Counted from the first letter of the stretch, positions 1-15,309 are shown. The stretch is 64,000 nt of DNA from Chaetorhynchus papuensis (GCA_013396525.1 VWYX01000397.1:372001-436000), one strand, 5' to 3'. The notes: generated by a model not told the origin, from the letters alone. Program-made: numbers and translations.

Positions 1-254
1 TTGCATAGCTACTAAGCAAGATTGTGTCCTAGCCTCTATTCCAGGTTTATTTCTTTATACAGCTCTGCACAGAGTTTCTATTCAGGTCATGAAGTTGTGC
101 TAGGTTTTCACTGTTCATTCTGTTCATTAGCTTTGAAGGGGCTGGATTCAAATGCATCAGTTTGCTGCTTCTCTTTCATATGCATTCTTATCTGTATTTG
201 CAATAGATGAATTGTGTTAGAGTAATCTGTTTAGCATAATCTATTCATTAAATC

Positions 255-270
255 TTTTTTTTTTTTTTTT
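255..270. repeat. T16 homopolymer
   Basis: Sixteen T in AT-rich DNA. Confidence 0.93.
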
Positions 271-3040
271 ATATTGCCCATTTGTGTGATGGAAAGCAGA
301 GAGACTTCTGGGGACAGGATGAAAACCCAAATTTCTCTCTGCATCTGGATTTTAGCTGAGCATTAGGTGTTTGCTCTCTTTGGCATTTGTGTAGAGACAG
401 ATCCATGTTAACACAAATCCTAGGAATTCCTCTTTTTTGGTGAGTTAGGTACTACTTTCAAATATTGCTTACCAAATATGCAGTCTTTCTCCTGTTTGAA
501 AGGAGAGGAGGCAGCTGCAGAGGAGAATTCTCAGTTCTGTCTGGGCAGACTGAAGTGCCTGCCGTGCAACCTTCATTCACAGGCTGAAGCATCTGGGAGA
601 GGTCAGTGGTCAGGCACAGCTTAACACTCCTTCTAGGATAACTTCCACTCTGCAAGAGCTTTGAAATGCCTTTTAAAAGCACTTCAGTTGCTGTCAGCTG
701 TGCTCTAGCAGTCAGTCTCTGGGCAATTTACTGCCACCAAACATCCAAGCCTGATATCTACTGGGGCTCTCCAGATTGCTACCAGAAGTGGCAGAATGAC
801 ATTTTGGCTGCCATAGAGTGCCACCTATGTCATTAACCTGAAAGAAAGTCAGCAGTTACTTTAAGTTAATGTGTGAGCACTGAATTGCTGCAAGTATGTC
901 ATCCATTCTGCCATGTTGGCTGCAGTGGCAGTAGCCTGTGCCAGAGGTAAACAGCTCAGATTGGTGACCTCTTGAATCTTCATGAATTCAGAGACAGCAA
1001 AGAGACTATAAATCTGTCAGTGACTGCACTGGGAGTTTAAATGTCTAACTTGGATAGTTTGATACTTAGGTACTTTGAATCAGTCTCTGAAATAGAGGAG
1101 AAAAAAACCCGAAAACAAGCCCCATCAAACACCCTCTCCACTTCTCCCTACCCTTACCACCTCCATCCCCTATACTGAGCTTTTAAAGCAGATGTTTGGA
1201 ATCTGAGCTTTGTGTTAGGTGCAGGTTGGTATTATCTTTTTTGTAGTTCATTGCTGTTGCATTTATTTTGCCCATCACCTCTCAGCTTTGCAGCAACCTC
1301 TTCTGTAGAAACTTGGATTTTAAAATGAAATATATTAATTCTTTCTCCCATGGTCACTATTCCATTTACAGTCAAAGAACCGTAAGAATCCATGCCAATT
1401 AGATCACATCATCAAGGCTGATCTCTCAGGTCTCTTTTCATTCTGTTTCGTTTATCACTTCAGCCCATGTGCCAAGTTTAGATGTATGGTTTAATGCCAA
1501 AATCAAGCTCTGGAATTTTTAAAAATACAGACATAACCATGGTTATGCTTAAATAGGGTTTAATTTTTGTAACTATTTTTCAAGTATATCTGTTTCCAAA
1601 ACAGACTTTTTTCTCCCTAAACTACAATAGTTGAGGGATGTGAAGAAAATATTCAGTGAGGTCCCAGCTGGCAGCTAAGGGGACCAGGCACTGGAATTTC
1701 TCAGATTCTTTTGCAGTTTTACCTATACAGTGAAACTCCATCAGGACAAATGCTTTGTTATTAAGGTACAAATTATTGTACTGAGGGTGACCATTACATA
1801 AATGAGAACTGTGATCTGCCCGTCTAAAAGGTGTTTGCTGAAGAACAATTGATTATAGAGGATGAATCCTGAGCTGAGCACCCCAATCCCTGCAGGAATA
1901 TGCTGGTTTCCTCTCCATGCTCTTCAACCTGACAGGTCCTGCCTTTAGGTTTTCAAGGATGCTAAAAGTGCTGCCGTACCTGAGAGTTCAGCTCTAAACA
2001 GGGATGTGTCAGCATTGCTGACTTGTGTGTAGGTCTTGGCTATTGCACTGAGAGTTTACTTCATTCTGATGTGCTGCTGAACACAACAGAACCCGTGAAT
2101 ACACTTCCAAGCCCAACAGATGTTTTAACACATATGAAAAATGTAATATCAGAAACAAGTATAAATCACATCATCTCAGGTGCCAAGGTATCACATCACA
2201 ATAAAATCCACCTTCACGGTGGATTGTACTGTTCCTGTAGTACCACAGGAGCTCCAGACCTGGCTATTTAAATGCTGTCACTGTTGTAAAGAGATATGTG
2301 AAGAATATTTGATGTACACTGACCGACAAAATCTGATTGCAGAACTTTTCCTGCAAGACTTGGCCTAGCCGAGTTCACACAACAGCAGATCAGGGCTGAG
2401 GCTCCTTACTGGTCATAGGTAAAGAACTCTTACCACACTAACAAACAAACTGAAAACAAATTAATGATGAAATGTTGCAATTTGGACACTAGGTGTTCTT
2501 TCTTTCGTGTTTACATCATCTGGCTGTTCAAACACAGCTGATTTTTAAAAAATCCTTAATCACAGGTGATGGATAAGGGTTTCCATGGGAAGACTCTGAT
2601 GGCCATGACATAAACCCACACAATATAATATTTGAAATAATTAAATTTAGCAGATGAAGCTTAGGGCTAAGAAAAACCCAGCAATCACTTGCATCTGTTG
2701 TTTCCGGTGTATTCCTCTCTGATGACTTTAGCCAGAACTGACTCGTTACTTTTGGGGCTTTTGAGCCTTGTCTCTAATGTTGGCTCCCTAATATTTTAGC
2801 TCAGCTCATTCTGGGTTGCCTGTAGCCATTCTCATTACCCGTTTAGTTTCCTAATATTTGTCAGCGTTTGTGGACGCTGCTAGAGTATTTTCGCAGAGAA
2901 ATCCTTCAGCTCTCCAGTGTTTTGTGTGAGAACTCTGTCTTTCCCATACATGCTGGCCTAAACAATGTTACCGTTTTGTAAACTCTTTGGCACCTGCAGC
3001 TGTTTTTCACAGATAGCGGTTTTTTGGTTAGGAAAACAAC

Positions 3041-3232
3041 TGTCTGTTAGGTGCTCAGATCTTGGACCAGCCCCTCGGGGGGTGGCTGGCCCGAGGAACC
3101 AATTACTTTGAGACACCTAGCACTTTTGCGAACTAACTTATAAAAACCTCGAAAAATTAAAATCTCGGCTCGTCTGCCTTTTTCTATGGATTGACTCGTG
3201 TGGTTTTTTCTACGTGTCCGTGTTGCACAGCA
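3041..3232 (+). mobile_element. Solo LTR of an endogenous retrovirus, about 190 bp
   Basis: Seen: the segment starts TGTCTGTTAGG and ends near GCACAGCA, giving TG...CA termini. A TATAAA lies at 3139-3144 and an ATTAAA poly(A) signal at 3156-3161, followed by a T-rich, CpG-bearing U5-like stretch. It is flanked by imperfect 5-bp direct repeats (ACAAC before, ACAAG after; ending the element at 3229 instead gives ACAAC/GCAAC). It holds 9 CpGs in about 190 bp, unlike the CpG-poor surroundings. Known: solo LTRs arise by recombination between the two LTRs of a provirus. No gag, pol or env sequence adjoins it. The exact right end and the ERV family are not settled; a longer element starting further upstream is possible. 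Confidence 0.72.
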
Positions 3233-6200
3233 ACAAGTGTTAAGTCACTGAAGTAGGTGAACAGCTGTGGCACAAAAGGATGAAAGGGAATCTTTTGCTA
3301 TGGGTACACAGTGTTTCATGTGTGCAGACCATGAATGCCACAAATTACAATGTCAACAATGTTCCTGCATATAATACACTTAAAAAACATGACAATATTT
3401 CTTTTATTTACTTTATATTCCTTAAATGTGTAATAAAAACTTGATCTCTGTCGCTGTTAGCAATATGGCAGAATAGCAGCAAACTTAGGACAATTTATCT
3501 CAATTTATTATGATTAAAAAATATAAAAGAAATATATTGTTATGGAGGTATGTCTTTTATTAGCCAATTTAGTGTTCATCCCTCTGTCTGAGATTGCTTG
3601 TGGACCAATATACCTAGTTTTATTGCTATTTATTTGGACAAATGTCAGTCATATATTTCTCTTGACCTTTTAGTCTATTTAAAGCAAAAAGGAAATAGAT
3701 ATTTATTGTTTGCCAGCCCTTATTTCTGTCTCATTTCACTGCATATGTTCTGGAATCCAGTTTTCTAGGCAAGCTGACTGCATTCATTTCATTCACCATT
3801 CTGCCATCTGTGAAGTAATTAACTTTTGACTTATGGAAATAAAATAAGGAAGAATGACAATCATTTTATTTGTTTCCCAGCACCCCTAGAAGATAAGCAG
3901 TAATATTGTTTCTATTTAAGCCAGGGGCATACATGAACATCCAAAATCTGGAAATTGCTCAGAGTTTCTTTTACAGTAGTCATTTTAATTTTACTATAGC
4001 TAAAATTTTACTGTCATGGCTATGAAGTCTGCGACTGTGAGCTGTATTTCTGCATCTGGGTTGAGTGTGGCCATGAAACTTAATATGAGGACTGGACTAA
4101 ACAGTTTGATACAGATTGACATCCTCCTCTACCAAAACACAGCACCCCTTGAACCAAGATTTGCAAAAGCATTTAGAGATTTATAATGTTTTTAGTGGTT
4201 TGGGGTAGGAGAGAAAGATATTATAAATTTACATTTTTGTCATTTACAAGCAGATTCATATTACTCTAAATGTTAAAAGAAAATGCTGCTGACCATCCTT
4301 ACATGATACTAGTTTTCGTCTTAAAAGACACTTTACAGGACTGTTACAGTGCTGATCACAGGAGAAGATCACAAGTCAGGTTCTGTTGTGTGGAGGGGCA
4401 GAGAACTGGCAAAAATTCTGTTTACCTGCTTTGATTATAGCAATTCAGTATGATGAAGTACCCTGAAGCATTCACATTCACACTATAGAGCAACCATGTG
4501 TAGTTATTCATCCAGATTGGTGCAATGATTACCTTTCTTCCCTTCTGTTTTAATCCGGTTGAGTTGACACAGGGAGAATGAACAGATATGGCAGAAGTGC
4601 ATGTTGCCTTTACCAGTTTTCCCACTCCTTGCCCCAGGTGTTGCCCCTTCCAAAGCAGGGCTGGCTGGACCACACATGAGGTTTGCAACCCAGAAGATGA
4701 AAATAATTACAGTGTCTGGGGGAGTATTTTCTGCCGTTTTTTGGGGACTGCTTCAGGTGAAGTTCAACCATCCTTTGGCATGGTTATAAATCAGCTTCAG
4801 GCATCTTACTGTGATCCTCACCGTGAGTTGACAATATCAGAATTACAGTCTTTCCTTTAGAGCTGCTAATGTTTCAGGAAACATTTCCTGGGATGGCAAC
4901 TTCTGGCCTTTTCCCTGCAGTTCTTTCTCTGGAAGAGTCTCCTGTTTCAGTAACAAGCCTGTCAAATATTCTCATATGGCTGCCAGGGATATTTCACCCA
5001 TCCAGTGAGTAAGCTGAACAGACTGTATGGAGAATAACTGAGGAAACAGTTTCAGGCCAGGGTGAGAGCAATTTGGGGTTACAGCATAACCAACTGTCCA
5101 CAAGTCAGCTCTCCTGGTGGACAGAAGGCCATCCTACCAGCTAAAAGCATTGAAAGCCATGAACAAAGATTGGGAAGGACTGTCAGAAAACAGAGGTACT
5201 AATCCACGGTAGGCTCCATCAAGTGGGATTTGAGGGTGCTGTGTGGAAACAATGGCAGAGCCACTGCCACTTTCCACTCTGCATATTGTAGAGAGAAAAA
5301 GGTTCATAGGAGCCTGCCAGCTGCTCATCTCTCCAGCCTTTGCAAATCATGTAGGGAAACCTAGCTAAATTGTTAAATGGAACAGGTTACATATCCTTAT
5401 TTTCTAACAGGTTCTCCATCCCAGATGCTCTGTAAATTGTCCAGCTATATTCAGCATTTTTTTTTTTCTGAGGGGACGGGAGGGATTTTAATAGAATATA
5501 AGCAGTACACAAATTTTACTTCTAATAAATATTTTAAATGGCTGGTGGACTATGTCTTTTCTAAAGTTATTTCCTTTCCAGAGGGCCACAGATTTAGGTC
5601 TTGTTAATAAAATTTAGAAATTCGGGTTTGCTTATGTTCATTGTCTCACAGCTCCATCTTGCCGTTTCAACTATGCATTCAAAATTATAAATATGTGGAT
5701 ATGGATAATATTCTTGAAAAATATGGATGGTTCTGTGGTACTTCTGGAATCAAAAATCTGACACAGTATTAGCTGGCATAATCTTTTGTCTCAGTTTTCC
5801 TGTCTAGGCCATGAAATTTATTTCTTCACAGTCCTGCACAGCCCAAACCCAAGTAAGTTTTTCAGGGATTTAGTTAATGTTGGCATTATGCTTTCAGAAG
5901 GCAAAGAGATCATTTCTGTAACATCTGGTGTGAGACAGTCCAATCTCCCCAATTTGTGCAAATCCTGCTGTAGTTTAAGTCCTTTGTAGTGTTTTAATGT
6001 CTGAAACTATTTAGTACAATCAGTAAACTTTAGTAATGCACAGTCCGGTTCTCTCTTCATATGAGTATATAAAATAAGTATTTCAGGTTATAACTCTGAA
6101 GGATAGAACCTTTTAACCTTTAATACTGCTGAAGAGTGTGAAAATGACAGTTTTCTGCCATTGTGTGCTCTAACCCAGCGTAAGGTTAGATGTATTATGA

Positions 6201-6345
6201 CTTGATTGACTAATCTGCTCTACTTTGGGCACCCAGGAATGGGATTGGCTTTTTGAGTTGAGAATACTGGGGGGTGCTGCAGAGAAAAGTATTGTAGGTA
6301 CCGGCACGTTTGATGAAGGACAAAATGTGCCAAAGTTTGTGCTTC

Positions 6346-6368
6346 TTTTTTTTTTTTTTTTTTTTTTT
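6346..6368. repeat. T23 homopolymer
   Basis: Twenty-three uninterrupted T. No recognisable retroposed body adjoins it. Confidence 0.95.
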
Positions 6369-9300
6369 GTTTATCTGACAGATCAGATATTAAATTTAAT
6401 CATCTTAAATTGTATCAGTGTTTTACCAACTTATGAACTAGCTTCTCAGACAGTTTCCCTAGCACTCATTTAAGTTGCTTCTGTCTGTAGATTACAAGGC
6501 TGTCTTTTTAGGAGCAGCTTTGCTATCTTTAGAAACAGATGCTATTTTAAGAATAACTTGCATAAATAGTAGGTTTAATTGCACTGGATTATGCAAAGTA
6601 TTTTCTGGATATATGGTAGAGCTATCTCAATATGCAAAAGTGCCCAGAAAAAAAAAAGGAAAAAAATTTTCTAGCTATTGAATGTTAGGGATTGATTTAA
6701 TAGTCCATATTAAATCAGTTCTAATTGGCCAGCATAGCATGGTTGAAATATATGCACATTCAGTGTAAAATCCTTTGTATGCTGCTTGTTGGAGTAGTTG
6801 TTACCAGTCTTAAAGATCTGAATTAATACTCAGACATTAATACCCGTTTCAGACATTCTATCTTTTACCCAATAAGCATTTTTGAGTCTTTAGTATTGAA
6901 TACCAGAATATTGTGCCATGCTTTCTGTACAGACTCGGTTCCACTTGTTATTGCCACCAAAAATCCAAGGTTGCTTTGTTCTTAGCCATTGGTACAATGG
7001 CAATTGAAATACCATCCCCCCTAAAGGTCTTTCGCAGATTACTGTGATATTAAACACTCTGATGCTCCTATAAATTAAAACATTTATAAAAGGCTTCATT
7101 TACGCGTTTATTTTTCTTTTCTCGATGTTCACCTAAAGCTTTGTTCCTCGCCATTGATGACAAGAACCTCATGCTAAATTTTGGGCAGACAAAAGAGCAA
7201 ATGCATAAACCTCAGTCCAAACTTACAGACTGTATGAGACCGTGTGGTCAACTACAAAGCACTAACAAAGCATTTATCACTTAACAGAACCAAGGAGAGT
7301 TTCAGGGACAATTCACAGGGAAGAAGTGGGTTTAGCTCAGAAGGATCATACAGCTTACTCTGGGATGGGGCAATATTCCCTTGGGTAGTCCTGCAATCCT
7401 GTGGCATGCCCTTGCCGTGAGAGTTGTGCCTCACTTTTTGCAGACTACACATCAGCCAGTTTGGCCTTTGCACTGGTACATCTCTTACTAGCCAGAGTTT
7501 TGTATTTACTTCATAGATACAACCAATCCAGCTTGAACCACACAGGGTACCTATTCCAAGAATGAACAAACACAATGGCTTCTGCACTTCTACTAATTTT
7601 GCTGTCTGAGACTGTGGTAAAGTTTGAGAGTTTCATCTTGACCTCTTGAAACCATTTTCTCAGCAGAAATCACTCAATATGAAAGTCAAATTTTCTGCAG
7701 CGTCCAAATGTGCTGAATTTCAGAGTTACAGTGTAAGACTCATTCTTTTGCTTGGGGAGCAGCAAGGACCCAGAGACCAGAGCTTGCTCTTGTGTCACCA
7801 AAGATTCAGTGGACAACTCTCTGGGGCTCTTCAGTATGCTGTTCATTCTGCTGAGAGAGCCAAACCTGCCTCTTTGGAAGCTGCAGAATAAATATCCTCT
7901 TCAGTAAACTCTTTCACATTATTCCTTTCAATCCTTGAATGAAATACCATCTGGTCCTGATGACTTACTGTAATTGCATCACTAATTGCTCTGTAACTTC
8001 CTCAGAGAGTTCAATCTCGGGGAAAGACGTATTCAGATTTACCATTAAAATTGCCTTCAGTATAGCAATTCAGTTACCAGGTCTCCTCTTTCTGCATCTC
8101 ACTGTATCCAAATTGTGTAGAAGAATATAGGCTACCATAAGGATTTTTCTGGCCTACAGGAGTCCATCCTGCTTTGGTTAAATAGATATGTTTTTCTTGG
8201 AAAATATGTTACAGATCTGACAAGTAGAGAAATAAGATGAATTTGGAACCCTGTAGCACTGAAAAATCTGATATTTTTATCAGTTCTGTTGATTATATCT
8301 CTCTAGACTCAAGGTTGACATTATCATTGTCAATCACATTGATATTATACCTTTACTATGAATGCTTTCCTGTATTTAAAGTCTCAATCCTTATGCTGTT
8401 CTGATGCTCTGTTCTGATGTTGCTCCAAGTTACACTGACTTCCCTTATATTTTTAAGAAATCTTTTTGAAGTACTGAAAATTATGAAAAAATACATACAC
8501 ATATTTTTCCATCATTGTGTGTGCATCTTTCTGGCCCTGTGGTTGTGGTGTAATGCATCATGGCTCATAGGTACAGGTTGTTGAAGCATCCTACTTAGTG
8601 GCAGATGTCACTGAAAGGTTGTCAGTTGTTTTGATGAAAGCAAAACATCTATTCTTTTATAGACTTCAAGCCCACACTTCAGTTAAAGGATCAGACAAAG
8701 GAATTATTTTTTGATCCATGAATCACTTACAGAGATCCTAATACAAGATCATCCTTCAAACAGGGAAGACTCAAGACATCTTTTCCTAAGAAAAAGCCAC
8801 ATGTTTAGCTTTTTCTCTTGCTTTTCACATTTCTCTGTTTCCATTTCTTCTTCTCCAACTTCTGAAATCATTTGCAAATAGGTTTTGAAACAAGTGTCCC
8901 TTACAGAAATTACACATCTTGCTTCCATCTCAGAGATACTGAAGAGCTTTCTGTTGCTATATGTGTCACTTCCTTCTGCATATCCAGGAGAAAATGAGAG
9001 GATATAACCAATATGGCTCAGTCAGTTTTCCCATATCAAGCTGGATCTTCAGCTCAAGACAGTGACATCAGCCTTGTTGTGCTCATTAGGATCTCAAGAT
9101 TTTTTTCCAGATATTAAGTTGAGTTTGATTCTGTCCTGGGATCCTGAGCAATTTCAGCAAGATTCCTGGTCAATATCATCAATATGATCAGCTTACATCA
9201 CAATGTTATTATAATTATTATCCCATACGGCTTCACTTGCAAGATTTCACCTGAGGCTACTTCAGAGCTGGCTGCCCGTCCAAAGCAGAGTGTGGGCATT

Positions 9301-12300
9301 TATAGTGTCACTTCTCCAGCATTGCCTCCACACAGGAGTGGTAAAAGGATACACAGTCTCAGTGTCATATTTCCCTCCATTCAAACATATAGTCTTCACA
9401 CACAAGCAAACAAGAGACAATGGCCCTTCATTCGTCCACTCTTCCCGCAAATGTATTGAAACTCAGACAATCCACTTTGCCTGCAACGATTTCATCCTCC
9501 TAAAAGAGAAGTGACACCTTGCATCCTGACATTGGCTGTATTCACTGTGTGAGGGAGCATTTTTCACCCTGATAGATTCAGCATGAAATAACTTGCAGAG
9601 CACTGCAGTTACGAGGTGTAAACAACCACCCACCAGACTGTTTTAAACAGTCAGTAAATCCCCAGGCTTCCAGGTAAGGTGAAAGACTGATCCTCTCAAT
9701 ACAAGAAAGAAAATGAGTAATGAGTTGAAAACATCCCATTTTGTGCTACAAGGGGCCATATTCCTGCATCTCTCTGAGATGCCCTTTGGCATTCTTATAA
9801 AAAAAACTCTACTACTAGATTCTGAACCTATTTGCTGTTAAAAATGACAGTAATTCAAAATGGTTTGTCTCTGTGGATCCTATTATCTACTTTTCTTTTT
9901 CTCTTTTCTATCACCTTGCTGTGTGTGTAGGGTGACTCAAGGTGGTAGATGAAATACAAGTTTCTAATGACTCTGAGATGAGACTCTTGAAGTGCTTGAA
10001 TTACAGTGCCAGTCAGAGAGTATGAGAGATATGGGAGTGTCCCTGTGGATAAGGGATACATAAAGACTAATATTCAGGAAACTGTGGTTATAGTAAATTC
10101 AGTGACCATATGAACATCATCTGCTTTGGTTGGTGGGAGGAGGGGTTATACAGAAATAGCTTGGATTATTTCATTTATTTTTGAAGTCCTCCCCCTCTTC
10201 TGGAGTTGGTGTGTGTGCAAATCTGAATGTTATCTGTGCAATTGTTGATGTCTCCCCTCTTGAGCTCTACCACTACTACAAAGGTATTTATACTGTTGAC
10301 ATTACTATAAGGGGTATAAGGTGTTAGCTACTGTATCAGCTAGAAAATCCTTCCCAAACTAGATTAATATATTCCTGTGATTTTTGAGGCAGTTGTTCTG
10401 GATTTAAGTTTAGAAGACTTAGCAAAATTATTTGCAAATCTAAAAGCATTGTGAAGTTTATGGCAAATTAATGCATATTAATAAAGCAAATTTGGGTTTT
10501 CAGCACAATGACTGTCCACTATGTGTTTTCCTTCTTGTAAAATATTAATCATCCATGCAGGAAATTCAAACAGTACTCAAGTGATAGGCAATAAATCAGA
10601 AAAGACTATTTCTTTCTTGTTTTGATAAGTGGCTTGCTATTTGTTTTCAGGTTATTTTTGGTATGAGGGAAGGTGCTAGCATTTATCTGGATTTGTTCAG
10701 CAAATGTTGAATGGAATATTTTACATTAAACTGCTCAACACTATGACAGTATAAAACCTGTAAAATTTATAAATAATTCATATTTTATAAAGAGAAGGAA
10801 ATATGTTGCCAGAAATGTAAGTTATGGCGCTTTTTTAAGATACGGAGACAAAACACATGATTTGTCTTCAGGCAAGAGTAATTGAAATGTCATCCAAGAT
10901 CCATGCACCTTGACCTCTTTTCACTGAGTAACACACCAGTTGCATGACAGGTGCATTTGAAATATTAAATTTTGATGGAACTAGAAAGTACAACTAGAGC
11001 TAGATATGTATGTCAGCAGAAATGAAAGACATGGCTAATCTACCAGGAACAAAAAACTACTCTACCCACTTCAGACATAGCACCTGATCAGACATTATAT
11101 CACTGGAATGATCATGGAGTTCAAATCAGTTTCTCTTATAGGATGATGAAATCTGTCAGATTTTTACAAGCAAATGGCAAGAACTCACTGGACTGGGATT
11201 TGAGGAGAAAAGTGGATTTAATCCAGAAGTAACTGACAGCATGAGAGATGGAAAGGGTCAAAGGGGGGAAAGCAGAAAGTGCTTTCTTGGAAAAGTAATT
11301 TTTTTCAATATAACTAAACCAATATAGATGAGCCTTCCAGAGAGTCAGACTGGATAAAATATTCAGACAGGATATTTTAGTCTGGTGTCTGTCTATTCTG
11401 TGTAAATCTGGTCCTAATCTGTGCTCCTTTACCCAATATAAATCAAATAAAATTGTATAGATGAGATTAAAATACAAGGTCAGTGGTCTCAAATCCAGCC
11501 TAAATGCCTGAATTATGAGGCCACTTTCTAAAGCTATTACAAGTCTGCCATCCTACTGGTAGCTCCAGTAGGGAAATGGAGGGGGTTTCTCTCTACATTA
11601 CTGTACAGAGAAAACCCTGACTTTTAAGGCAAAGAGGGACTTTCCCAGAAACCTCTCAGTGATATACTCTGATATTCATTGCATTGCCAGAGGCATGTCT
11701 TTAACCACACTGTTACTAAAAGAACATTTTGGACAGTGATATGCAGTCCATTGGCCAGAGCAGCTCTGCAAAAGCGAATATAGTGGCCACTCTGGACTGA
11801 GAAGCATTTTACCAGCTGACATGATGATATTTTGCTGCACAATGCCAGTATTTGCCTTTTCTGCATCACCTGAAGTCAGTTATCATAGCAAACCAGAACA
11901 AAAAGGAGGGTTTTTTTCTGTGAGATGACTCCCTTTCAAACCAAAAAGCACGCCACGCATTCAGCTGTACTTATCTGCAGAAGTTTATTGCTGCAGACTT
12001 ATCAAAGATCCTTTCAGGCATTATTTCATCTTATTTGAAGAAATGTAACAAGTGACAATGGTCTCTCCATGCTGTTATGGAATAAAGCGGCAGGAAACAG
12101 AAGCTGAGACTCCATCCCTCCATACCAGCAATCTCAGGGGCCAGAAAGATCAGTTTCTCTCTTTTTCTGGTATCTGCATCAGTGTTAAACTGCTTAGTTT
12201 CATGTTTTCTAAGTTCAGATACTTTGGATTATTGGGCATAAACATCAGCCCAGCTGACTTCACAAACTTAGTTATTTCAGGGTTGAGACTTGGTTAAGAC

Positions 12301-15274
12301 TTGAGGCTCTGTGAAGATAAGTTTGTGCCTACAGAAAAACATTACTGCTTACTTTCATTTGTTCTTAGTTTTGCAATGCTGAGCAGATATGCAATATGAA
12401 GAAAAACTGATAGAAGGTTAAAAGACAAATTAAAAACTGGAATTAAGTGAAAAAGTTCAAGAACCTTAATTGGAACTTCAGCAGAATTATGTGATTAAAT
12501 CCAAAACTGTGCAGCTGTAACCTAAACCAGTAACACTCCATTTATTGCTTTAAAATCCTCTAGAATGATAATACACGTGATGAGTTGCCTCAGTCGTGGC
12601 AGAATGGATTAAACACTTACATCATTTTACACCAGTACTTGGAAGGGAAACATCACTCTGCTTATTCAGTTTGAGCAGCTTAATCTTTAGGGTTAACACA
12701 CTCTGACACACTTAGACTTCGAAAAAACACCAAACAAAAACCTCTGTGACAGTTGCCCCTTCCTTGTAAAACATAACCCTTCAGATAACACGAGATGATG
12801 GTGAGTTTATTTGCCCTAGAACTGGGGCACCAGTTTCAATTCCCTGCTCAGTGTTTAAGCTCCCAGTTCCAGGCATTGACACTTCTTCATAGGCACATTT
12901 GTCTGTATCCTGGAAAATTGTCACTTTGTATTATCAGATTGGAGACACAAACTGACTTTGTAGATGATTGATCCCTAGTCTCAAGGTCACCTTTTCTTTT
13001 TTGGATTTTATTCAATGAACAGGGGAGTGGTTCCCCTCTTCCTGATCAGTGGTCTAAGATACCAATTTTTATGTGGAAATGGAAAACCATGTATTTTGTT
13101 AGCTTTGTTTTTAAAGAAAATCTCAGAACTAATTTTGATGAGTGGATTTCATGCTGGAGAAAGAAAAAAAAGAAAAAAAGAGGAATCTGGATGATGTGCC
13201 TAAAAGGCAAGATTTAATGATCCTGTCATCCTATCGCCTAGCTCTAGGTAGCTTTCCACTCAAGATTCTAATTGTGCTGGTTTCCATTTGAGGATATCTC
13301 TCTATGTCCACGTGTCTAATCCAGCCACCAGCCCTGTGAAGGCAGGTGCTTGAAAGAGAGCCATCCCTGTTCTTATTCTGGGTCATCTTATTGGATCCAG
13401 ACTTGAGAGCACATTGCTGTTGGGCAGCAGCAAATTAACTTCATGAAATGTAGTTTTTAAAATTCCTTCTTATCTATCTAATAAATTGCAACCTTAAAAA
13501 AAGAAATAATCTGGCCTAGAGACTTAAATTTATCGTGGCGTTAATCTGACTATGTTTTTACTCTGCCTAAAGTTTAATTTGATTCTTTCCCTCTAATAAA
13601 TCTCATGTTAATTAAGACAGCCCAAAATGAATTATAGGGACTGTTATTGGATGCTCATTGTTGAATATTTCAAAGATAAGTGAAGCTGACTTCTGCCCTC
13701 AAGTGAAGCAGAAACAGCATGAGGGCATGAGCACTGAAGAGACGGCAAATTGTGACATGAAGGAGAACTATGAGGCTCCTAGAGGCAGATCTTGGCTTGT
13801 AGGCCCAGCAAAGACAGCGACAAATGTGTAATTTCTATATGGAGTACATAAGGTGCACTGTCAGTCCAGTGTAGATGTTTGGGCTTTGGTTTTGGCAGTG
13901 GCCATCAGCACAAGAACCCCGTGCCAGAAGTGCACAGCACAACTGGAGTAGTGTGTACAAATCCGTGTACAGAGCCAACAGCATCTCACTGCAGCTGAGC
14001 CAGTGAACTTCAACATTTATCTCTAACAGGCTGCCGTCCCAGTCAAGCACTTTTCCTCTCCTTAGAAGAAGGCTATCAGTGATGCCAAACTCTACAAACA
14101 GCACTCAGTTCTTCCTTCCAGTTTGCATTGGCTTGAAATGCAGTTGTTCAGATACACTTGAGGGTGGAATTGAGCCTATAAAGGCATGCAAATAACTCAT
14201 CTTACAAAGGCTCCCATTGACAGCATTAACTTTATAGCCAGATGTTTTGTGAAATCAATACCTTTGACAAGGGAAGTTTTTTAAGCTTGAGATGCAGAGC
14301 ATTTCACAACCATTAGAAATGAGTATTCAGTAAAATTCCCAAATTTGAATTTCCAATGTTATGAAAAGCATTATTTCTTCTTCATAAAATATGACTAGTT
14401 TTATAGTTATACTGGTTGACCAGCAGATATTAACAGATGTAAAACAAGAAATATCTTTGACAGTACATGACTTCATACTCTAGAACTATCTTTTTATTTA
14501 AAAGTCTGTTGAGCATAAAAGGATCATGAGTCCTTAAAAAGTTTATTAGACTCTATGAACTGCATAAATGAGATTTCTTTTCCAGTATTGTGCAGCTGGT
14601 GCTGCAGATGATAGTATAATTAAAATCAGCTACTGTAATGGCAATAAGGTCATAGTTAGTATCTCTTTAGGATTTCCCAAAGGGATGGACTCACAGGATT
14701 GGGGGTTTAGATGAAGAGTGTGCAAGAGTGTGTATAAAGGAGTAGCAAAATGTGGAATAATCAGTAGAGTTGAATAAAGACAAAGGCAGCAACTACTGAT
14801 AATGTTACAGGTTGATGCCATCCAGTGGTTCAGCAGAGCACTAGGGACAGGTTTTGAGTAGTATCTGGTAAAAGTTACCACTAATAGATCAGGCTACAGA
14901 ATTGATCCTCCCTGATATTTTCATTCCAGTTGAACTCTCTTGTGTTTAGTAATTGTAAACTTACTGTTGCTCTAACGTACAATTGAGTCATACTCTTCAC
15001 ATATGCTTTGACCTAATTGCACGTACACAGGTATATATTATCTTGTGTCATGTGGCTGTGTGCACATACAGACAACAATAATGTTATACGGTACAGCTTC
15101 CATGTGAAGGGCCATGTCTCAGTTATCCAAAGAAAAAACAGCTAATTTTTCTGTAAATCACCTAAGATATGTGCTCCATAATTGGAGCAATTGCTTTATA
15201 TCAGAGCTCTCCACAGCAATAAGCTTTTTATTTTGCCACATGCTCATAGAGGGGAAACATACTAAATGGGTTGC

Positions 15275-15309
15275 AAGCAATTATGAATGCTTGAAGCAAT
15301 TATGAATGC
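15275..15309. repeat. Short tandem duplication (period 19)
   Basis: AAGCAATTATGAATGC occurs twice without mismatch, at 15275-15290 and 15294-15309. Confidence 0.93.

Noticed and set aside
6346..6368. Long T run as a possible antisense poly(A) tail of a retrocopy
   Set aside because: No gene-like or SINE-like body on either side and no target duplication.
13160..13182. A/G-rich tract as a possible telomere-like or motif array
   Set aside because: Plain low-complexity sequence with no consistent unit.
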